The notes under the pieces: generated by a model
Seen by the model: the letters and a program-made list of their open reading frames with translations, nothing else
The model's database searches: none
Told to the model about the DNA's origin: nothing
Part shown: positions 58,785-64,000 of the stretch, one piece after another
Numbering within the stretch: the first letter of the stretch is position 1
How the letters are laid out: each line of letters begins with the position of its first letter
Made by a program: the position numbers and the translations under genes
Assembly (NCBI RefSeq): GCF_022846615.1
Contig: NZ_AP025637.1
Location: 3,993,001-4,057,000, forward strand
Source: Roseomonas fluvialis
GTDB taxonomy: Bacteria; Pseudomonadota; Alphaproteobacteria; Acetobacterales; Acetobacteraceae
DNA: 64,000 nucleotides
Direction of reading: 5' to 3'

Positions 58785-60808
58785 AGCAGTGTCGAGGGTT
58801 CGGCGCGCGCGGGCAGCGCGGCCGCGGTATCGAGACGGCGGGCGCCGCAGGCGATCAGGAAGTCGGCGATGGCATCGTAGGTCGCGGCGTCGCGCGTGGG
58901 ATCGTGGAAGGCATCGTCGCGCGGCGATCCGCGCGGCACCCAGATGACTGCCTCGTTGCGCGCGCGGGTGAGCAGCACACGGTAGGTGTTCAGCACGTAA
59001 TGCGCCTCCGCGCGCTCCGCGAGCCAGCGCGTGCCCGCGAAGCGCCGCGCCCGCCACTGCCCGTCGCCGCGCACCAGGTCACCGCCCCAGGCCAGGCCCG
59101 TGACGTCCAGTTCCAGGCCCTGGCAGGCATATTCCGTGGCCGCCGCCTCCAGGGCGTCCGACGCACGCACGTCCCGCGCCGCGGTGCCAGTCGGATGCAG
59201 GAAGTCGTTGAGGAACCAATCGGCCACATCCTCGGCCGGCACCTCGGCCGCCAGCCCTTCGCCGCGCAAGCGCTTTGCGCCCGACGACCGCAACAGCCCC
59301 ACGCGCCGCCGCCCGCGTGCGAAGCCGCGCAGCGCCGCGCGCACCGCGTCGATGTCGCGCGAGACGAACACCGGGAACGCCGCCGCGCCCCGCGCGATTA
59401 CCGCCGCCCCCGCCGCATCATTCGCCAGCACCGCTTCAACCCAGCCCGCGACCGAGGCATCGCGGACCGCTCGCAGCGGCACCGTGAGGTCGAGCGCGTG
59501 GTCGATGACGAGCCACGGCGGCTGCGTGGGCGCGAGCCGCTGCAGAGGGTCCGCCGCCGCCAGGACACGCGGCGCCGCAATTGCTCCCCAGCGGGGATCG
59601 GCGGCAATCACGCGTCCCCATTCGCTGAGCCCGGCTTCGCCGGTGTTGATCTCCTGGCCGTTGCCAATCAGCGCCACCACCACCGCCCATCCGTCATGCC
59701 GGCCCATGATGTCGAGCGCATGGGCGGGTTCACTCATGGTCAGCGTGCCGGGGCGGTTCTGCGTGCCGCGGCGCGCCTTCGCCTCGTCCCAGGCGCGCTG
59801 CGCCTCGTCGAAGACGATGATGCGTTCGGGCGGCGCGCCGGCGCCCGGTGCCGCGCCGTCCTCCAGGAAGCGGTGCACGTTCTGGATCGCGGCCTTCACC
59901 TCGCGCAGCGCCTGCGCCTTGGCACCGCCGCGGCGCGCCACCGCGTCGCGCGCCAACGCCTCCCGCAGGACCGCCACCAGCGGGGCATTGCCGGTGAGGA
60001 AGGCCGCGCCATCCTGCCGCGCGGCACCGAACACGGCGTTCAACCCGCACAGCGTCTTGCCCGCACCGGGAATGCCGGTGACGAAGACCACGCGCTTCAC
60101 ATGGTCGCGCCGCGCCTCGGCCACCGCCCGGGCAATCGCCGTGGATGTCTCGCGCAGGTTCGCCGCATCGGCACGCGCGGCGGCGATCTCGGCCACGCCG
60201 TGCCGTGCGAACAGCATCGTCGCCGCTTCCACGATGCCCGGCACCGGGCGATAGGGCGCATTCAGCCACGCGGGGCCGTCCAGCGCCGCCACCGGTGCAG
60301 TCGACTGCACCCAGCGCATCAACGCCGCCAGCCCGTCCGGCCCGCAGACCATCGGTGGCAGCACGCCGTGCCAGATCAGCGGCGCCTGGCGCGGCGGTGC
60401 GAAGCCCGGCACGCCGCCGCTCACCAGCACCGGGACGACCGGGTGCGCGCGGCTGCCGGCGTGGAAATCCCGCAGGTCGAGCGCGTAGTCCTCCGCCTCG
60501 GCCAGCGCGGCGGCCGAGGCATCCGCCTGCTTGAATTCCAGCACAAGGATCGCGCGGTCGGTCAGCACCACCGCATCGGCGCGCTTCTCGAGCCGCATCA
60601 GGTCGTATTCCAGCGCCACCGTCCATGCGTCGCCACCGGCCGCACGCAGCGCAGCGCGCAGCGCCACGACCGCGTCATGCCACGCCGCCTGCTGCTCGGG
60701 CGTGCCAGGATACCCCCGCGTCGCCTGGGCGGCAGCGAGCAGGCCCGCGGTCACGGCCGGTTCCTCCGCCTGCAAGTCCGAACCTGTCCGCGCCAGCCAC
60801 GCCCTCAT
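58781..60808 (-). CDS. PD-(D/E)xK-like nuclease fused to DUF2075 helicase/ATPase
   Basis: 675-residue protein. The N-terminal domain has the spacing of a PD-(D/E)xK nuclease: Glu67, Asp78 in EKRADAVVL, and Glu91-Phe-Lys93 in AILVLEFKQAD. The DUF2075 P-loop part has Walker A VFVTGIPGAGKTLCGL (about 243-258), Walker B RIIVFDEAQRAWDE, and superfamily-1-like late motifs TEYACQGLELDVTGLAWGG and YRVLLTRARNEAVIWVPRG. This architecture resembles DNA/RNA nuclease-helicases linked with defence or repair. It is overlapped by EamA upstream and EEP downstream (ATGA both sides). Function unproven. Confidence 0.8.
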   Translation of the reverse strand: MRAWLARTGSDLQAEEPAVTAGLLAAAQATRGYPGTPEQQAAWHDAVVALRAALRAAGGDAWTVALEYDLMRLEKRADAVVLTDRAILVLEFKQADASAAALAEAEDYALDLRDFHAGSRAHPVVPVLVSGGVPGFAPPRQAPLIWHGVLPPMVCGPDGLAALMRWVQSTAPVAALDGPAWLNAPYRPVPGIVEAATMLFARHGVAEIAAARADAANLRETSTAIARAVAEARRDHVKRVVFVTGIPGAGKTLCGLNAVFGAARQDGAAFLTGNAPLVAVLREALARDAVARRGGAKAQALREVKAAIQNVHRFLEDGAAPGAGAPPERIIVFDEAQRAWDEAKARRGTQNRPGTLTMSEPAHALDIMGRHDGWAVVVALIGNGQEINTGEAGLSEWGRVIAADPRWGAIAAPRVLAAADPLQRLAPTQPPWLVIDHALDLTVPLRAVRDASVAGWVEAVLANDAAGAAVIARGAAAFPVFVSRDIDAVRAALRGFARGRRRVGLLRSSGAKRLRGEGLAAEVPAEDVADWFLNDFLHPTGTAARDVRASDALEAAATEYACQGLELDVTGLAWGGDLVRGDGQWRARRFAGTRWLAERAEAHYVLNTYRVLLTRARNEAVIWVPRGSPRDDAFHDPTRDAATYDAIADFLIACGARRLDTAAALPARAEPSTLL

Positions 60809-61680
60809 GAACGGCCCCGCCGCGGCCAGGTCGCCACCGCCACGCTGCCCATCATCAGCACGAACCCCGCCGCATGCACCGACGTGAACGCCTCCCCCAG
60901 CAGGCTCACCGCCACCAGCGCCGCCGTGCCGGGCAGGAAGGCGGTGAACACCCCCGCCATCCCCGCAGGCACGCGCTTCAACCCGGCGTACCACAACAGC
61001 AGGCAGATCACGCTCGCGGTCAGGGAATGGAACACCAGCAGGGCCGCCAGCGACGCATCCGACAGAGCGGCCACCGCGCCGAAGCCGGGCGCCGCGAAGG
61101 GCAGCAGCACCAGCGCCGAAAAACCCTGCATCCACAGGCTCGCGGTCACCACCGGCACGCGCCCCGCGATGCGCCGTGCCAGCAGCACATACGCGGCTTC
61201 CCCCAGCACGCCGCCGAACACGAGCAGGTTGCCGAGCAGCGACCCGCCATCCCCGCCCGCCGCGCGCGCCACCGTGATCGCCGCCATGCCGCCCGCCGCC
61301 AGCGCCACCGCCGCCCATTGCCGGCCCGGCAGGCGTTCGCGCAGCAACACCGCGCCGCCGATCGCCACCACCGCTGGCAGCGTCGCCAGCACCAGGCCGC
61401 CCTCCAGCGCCGTGGTCAGCCGCAGCCCCGCGAGCAGCCCCGCATTGTAGATCGCGGTGCCGAACACCGCCTGCAACGCGAGGTTCCAAGCCACATCGCG
61501 GGGCACCCGCACCGGCCCATCCATCCAACGCGCCAGCGGCCACAGCACCGCCATGGCCAGCACGCAGCGCAGGAAGGCAATGAGTGCGATCGGCAATGCC
61601 TCGGCCAGCAGCTTCGCCACCGCCACGTTGGCGCCGACCAGCGCCATGGACAGCGCCAGCTGCAGATAGGCCAGGCGCAA
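60805..61680 (-). CDS. EamA/DMT family transporter
   Basis: 291-residue drug/metabolite transporter with ten predicted helices in two EamA repeats (GANVAVAKLLAEALPIALIA begins the first; NLLVFGGVLGEAAYVLLARR the second). The TTG start at 61680 keeps the first helix intact; an internal ATG (about 33 bases later) would cut it. Likely exports small metabolites or amino acids. Stop overlaps the DUF2075 gene start by four bases. Confidence 0.85.
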   Translation of the reverse strand: MRLAYLQLALSMALVGANVAVAKLLAEALPIALIAFLRCVLAMAVLWPLARWMDGPVRVPRDVAWNLALQAVFGTAIYNAGLLAGLRLTTALEGGLVLATLPAVVAIGGAVLLRERLPGRQWAAVALAAGGMAAITVARAAGGDGGSLLGNLLVFGGVLGEAAYVLLARRIAGRVPVVTASLWMQGFSALVLLPFAAPGFGAVAALSDASLAALLVFHSLTASVICLLLWYAGLKRVPAGMAGVFTAFLPGTAALVAVSLLGEAFTSVHAAGFVLMMGSVAVATWPRRGRS

Positions 61681-61686
61681 GCGGGA

Positions 61687-62628
61687 TCAGCCCCGGCGCG
61701 CGGCCACCTGCGCCATCAGCTCGCCCAGTTCGCGGTTGAAGCGCGCCGTGTCCTCCCAGAAGGGCGCATGGCCCACGCCTTCATGGATCGACAGCCGCGC
61801 GCCCGGCACGACCGAGGCCGTCCAGCGCGCCATCGCCGGCGTTATCAGCTGGTCCTTGTCGCCATTCGTCACCAGCGCGGGCACCTGCAGCGCGCGCCAG
61901 GCGGCCTCGTAGTTGGTCGGCCGCCCGCCCATCGCGATGCGCACATGCCGCGGCGTCAGCATGTTCATGGCGAGCATGTCCTGGAACTCGGCATCGGTCG
62001 GCTGACGTTCGAAGCAGGCGCGCAGGAAATCGATCGTGCCGCGGATACGCGTGGCCTGGTCCGCCGCCGTGCCGGCGCCCAGGAAGCGCACGCCAGGCCC
62101 GAAGAAGGCCGCCGGATCAGCGGCCGAGGTCGTCGCGTCCACGAAGTGGATGCCGCCCACCGCGGCATTCCCGTGCACGGTCAGGTAGTCCCCCATGACG
62201 CGCCCGCCATAGGACCAGCCAGCCAGGACCGGCCGCTGTAGGCCAAGCGTGGCGATCACGGCCGCGACGTCGTCCGCCCAGGGCTTGGCCGGCTTGTAGA
62301 AGGCATCGCCCTCGGGCTTCGAACTGTCGCCGTGGCCGCGCAGGTCGAAGGTCACCATGCGGTAGCGCTGTGCCAGTGCCGGGTCGCTCACCTGCCGCGC
62401 CCAGGACAAATGCGACTGCCAGGACCCGTGGATGAACAGGATCGCAGGGCCTTGCGGGTTGCCCCATTCCTGCACCGACAGCACCACGCCATCCGGGCTG
62501 GTGACGGTGTGCGGACGGTAGGGCAGCGTGGGTGCGGCGGTCTGCGCCTGTGCCAGCGCCACGCCCGGCAGGCGCGTGGCGAGTGCCAAGCCTGCCGCGC
62601 CAAGGAACGCTCCGCGTCGTGCGACCAT
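61687..62628 (-). CDS. Exported alpha/beta hydrolase
   Basis: 313-residue hydrolase with an export signal that includes two Arg (VARRGAFLGAAGLALATRLP, cleavage near ALAQA), possibly Tat. Oxyanion region LFIHGSWQSHLSW, TFDLRGHGDSSKP, nucleophile elbow LAGWSYGGRVMG, acid near TNGDKDQLITP, and His in HEGVGHAPFWEDT. Similar to haloperoxidase/epoxide-hydrolase-like esterases. ATG 62628 chosen because GGAAG lies six bases upstream. First gene of the overlapping operon. Confidence 0.88.
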   Translation of the reverse strand: MVARRGAFLGAAGLALATRLPGVALAQAQTAAPTLPYRPHTVTSPDGVVLSVQEWGNPQGPAILFIHGSWQSHLSWARQVSDPALAQRYRMVTFDLRGHGDSSKPEGDAFYKPAKPWADDVAAVIATLGLQRPVLAGWSYGGRVMGDYLTVHGNAAVGGIHFVDATTSAADPAAFFGPGVRFLGAGTAADQATRIRGTIDFLRACFERQPTDAEFQDMLAMNMLTPRHVRIAMGGRPTNYEAAWRALQVPALVTNGDKDQLITPAMARWTASVVPGARLSIHEGVGHAPFWEDTARFNRELGELMAQVAARRG

Positions 62629-62657
62629 GCCCGCTTCCTCCATCCCGTGGCGGAAGC

Positions 62658-62705
62658 CTAGAGCAATATCCGATCAGCCGGAAACGGCCGATCGGGTGCC
62701 CTGCT
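62658..62705. repeat. CTAGAG-ended palindromic intergenic element, copy 4
   Basis: CTAGAGCAATATCCGATCAG followed by CCGGAAACGGCCGATCGGGT. CCGATC and GATCGG lie in an imperfect hairpin with CCG-GAAA-CGG at the tip. It matches the first half of copy 1 but has no distal CTAG end. It lies just upstream of the alpha/beta hydrolase start. Confidence 0.6.
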
Positions 62706-62908
62706 TCAGAAACCCTTGAGTCTGCAGCACGAAATCCGATCACACCGGGTCAGCGTGACTGGGCCGTGCCGTAGGGCACTGCCGTTCGGGATGGGATCAC
62801 AGGCTGCCGCCCCAACACGGTGGCGCGACGGCGACCGTCGCGCCGGCGCAGGCGGGACGCTCGCTCACGGAAATGGCGGCTGGCAGGCCGCGTGTTTCGA
62901 CGCAGCCC
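62706..62908. other. Intergenic region before the hydrolase operon
   Basis: With the repeat this makes a 280-base gap between the ATL-type gene end and the hydrolase start, both on the minus strand. It is GC-rich with no small gene I can support; the promoter of the hydrolase operon should lie here. Confidence 0.35.
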
Positions 62909-63343
62909 TCAGCGCCGCCCGCGCGCCTCCTTCGCAACCGGCTGCCGCGCGCGCCGCGTCGCGACCGGTGCGTCGGCGGGACGCACCTGCCTCGCCACGC
63001 CGTGCGGCAGGTCCGCCACGGCGATGCACCGCGCGACGAAGTCGGTGATGCGCCCATCCGGATCGAAGGCCGCGCCCTCCGCCGCCAGCAACGCGCGCTG
63101 CGGCGTGCCATCCGCCCCGGCCTTCGGCACACCCAGCGTCCCGCCCGCCGCCACCGCGCGATGCCACGGCAGCGTGGCGGCCTCGACCGGGTCGAGCATC
63201 GCCAGGATGTACGCCACGTGCCGCGGCGCGACATCGAGATGCGCGCCAACATCGGCGAAACTCACGACACGCCCCGCCGGCACGCTCGCGACGATGCGCA
63301 GCACATCGCCTTTGATGCGCGCGAAGAAGGGCGACTTCGCCAC
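62909..63343 (-). CDS. Alkyltransferase-like protein (ATL; PWHR instead of PCHR)
   Basis: 144-residue protein of the O6-alkylguanine-DNA alkyltransferase family that lacks the reactive cysteine. The active-site motif is LPWHRAVAAGG with Trp60 where methyltransferases have Cys, which defines ATL proteins. The helix-turn-helix segment is VVSFADVGAHLDVAPRHVAYIL. ATLs bind O6-alkylguanine and hand it to nucleotide excision repair. The C-terminus is basic (TRRARQPVAKEARGRR). Starts 3 bases after the stop of the upstream DUF482 gene. Confidence 0.9.
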   Translation of the reverse strand: MAKSPFFARIKGDVLRIVASVPAGRVVSFADVGAHLDVAPRHVAYILAMLDPVEAATLPWHRAVAAGGTLGVPKAGADGTPQRALLAAEGAAFDPDGRITDFVARCIAVADLPHGVARQVRPADAPVATRRARQPVAKEARGRR

Positions 63344-63346
63344 GCG

Positions 63347-64000
63347 CTACGCCTCGCCCTCCGCGCGGAAGGGCGACAGCGTGGCCAGCGCCTCCATCTC
63401 GCGCCGCATCGCCGGGCGTTCCCGGTCCAGGAACTCCGCCACCGCGCGCGACAGCCCTGGATGCGCGATCCAATGCGCGGAAAAGGTCGGCACCGGCAGG
63501 TAGCCGCGCTGGATCTTGTGCTCGCCCTGCGCGCCGGCCTCGACGCGCGGAATGCCGTGCGCGATCGCGAAGTCCATCGCCATGTAGTAACACAGCTCGA
63601 AGTGCAGGAACGGCACGTCCACGGTCGCGCCCCAGTTGCGGCCATAGATCGCGTCGCGGCCCACCAGGTTCAGCGCACCGGCCACCGGTTCGCCGTCGCG
63701 CTCGGCCACCATCAGCACCACCGCATCGCCCAGGCGTTCGCCCAGCAGCGGCCAGAAGCGCCTGGTCAGGTACGCGCTGCGGCCCCATTTCTTGTCGGTG
63801 GTGCTGCGATAGAAGCGGTGGAAGGCATCCCAGTGGCGCGGCGTGATCTCGGCGCCGCGCAGGCAGCGCAGGGTCAGCCCCGCCGCCTGCACGTCGCGCC
63901 GTTCGCGCCGCAGCGCCTTGCGCTTGCGCGACGCCAGCGCACCCAGGAAATCATCGAAGCAGCCATAGCCCTGGTTGGCCCAGTGGAACTGCGTGCCGAT
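63347..64000 (-). CDS. DUF482/peptidogalycan biosynthesis (GNAT-fold) protein, 5' part outside window
   Basis: The 217 visible residues continue in phase to the right edge, so this is the C-terminal part of a protein usually near 380-400 residues. The edge codes for TQFHWANQGYGCFDDFLGAL then SRKRKALRRER, a hallmark of DUF482. Further typical parts are WDAFHRFYRSTTDKKWGRSA, FLHFELCYYMAMDFAIAHG and EAGAQGEHKIQRGYLP. It belongs to the FemAB-like GNAT acyltransferases, but its role is unknown. Confidence 0.88.
   Translation of the reverse strand: MGTQFHWANQGYGCFDDFLGALASRKRKALRRERRDVQAAGLTLRCLRGAEITPRHWDAFHRFYRSTTDKKWGRSAYLTRRFWPLLGERLGDAVVLMVAERDGEPVAGALNLVGRDAIYGRNWGATVDVPFLHFELCYYMAMDFAIAHGIPRVEAGAQGEHKIQRGYLPVPTFSAHWIAHPGLSRAVAEFLDRERPAMRREMEALATLSPFRAEGEA

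Overview
This is about 64 kb of very GC-rich DNA (roughly 70% by eye), densely packed with genes, with many GTG starts and many 4-bp ATGA or GTGA overlaps. The gene mix points to an alphaproteobacterium of the Acetobacteraceae or Roseomonas type. It includes three orphan Bug/TctC periplasmic receptors, a PHA phasin, ClpS-ClpA, a rhizobial-style rkp/kps capsule locus, and DUF2076 and DUF482 proteins. The taxonomy is inferred from gene content, not measured. No rRNA, tRNA, CRISPR array, insertion sequence or prophage was recognised.

Layout. 0-8.7 kb is a metabolic block: the end of an M20 peptidase gene, an SppA-like peptidase, an FAD hydroxylase/cysteine hydrolase/DehI-like trio, a Bug receptor, an Asp/Glu-racemase-fold enzyme with a CoA-binding protein, a DUF2076 protein and a LysR regulator. 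8.8-15.1 kb (minus strand) is an unusual acyl-activation locus: an extended SDR epimerase, two paralogous stand-alone adenylate-forming ligases around an orphan Bug receptor, a free acyl carrier protein and an alpha/beta-hydrolase-like protein. 15.3-17.4 kb is a two-gene unit with an unrecognised 246-residue protein and a cytoplasmic subtilase-TPR protein. 17.4-20.3 kb holds an HD hydrolase, an asparaginase, a cysteine hydrolase and a thioesterase.

20.5-44 kb is the centrepiece, a capsule locus that combines the Sinorhizobium rkp-1 lipid genes with group-2 kps export genes. RkpA (2407-residue KS-AT-DH-psiMT-ER-KR-ACP synthase), RkpG (PLP alpha-oxoamine synthase family), RkpH (SDR) and RkpI (LTA-synthase-like) probably make or attach the lipid. 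KpsC and KpsS are the Kdo-linker transferases, and KpsM, KpsT, KpsE and KpsD export the polymer. Additions include a formyltransferase gene directly after rkpG, a phosphoesterase and a Ser/Thr kinase-USP fusion at the distal end, and an eight-copy 29-bp array in front of kpsS that encodes a chain of translation-coupled mini-ORFs.

44-64 kb is mostly housekeeping: LysR, prfC, galU, a NodB/PuuE-type hydrolase, a third Bug receptor, a penicillin-binding DD-carboxypeptidase, phasin, clpS-clpA, and an AhpD-like protein. A tightly overlapping minus-strand operon follows: alpha/beta hydrolase, EamA transporter, PD-(D/E)xK-DUF2075 helicase, EEP nuclease, MFS transporter, PPK2. The window ends with an alkyltransferase-like protein and the 3' part of a DUF482 gene. 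A palindromic intergenic element with CTAGAG ends recurs at four sites.
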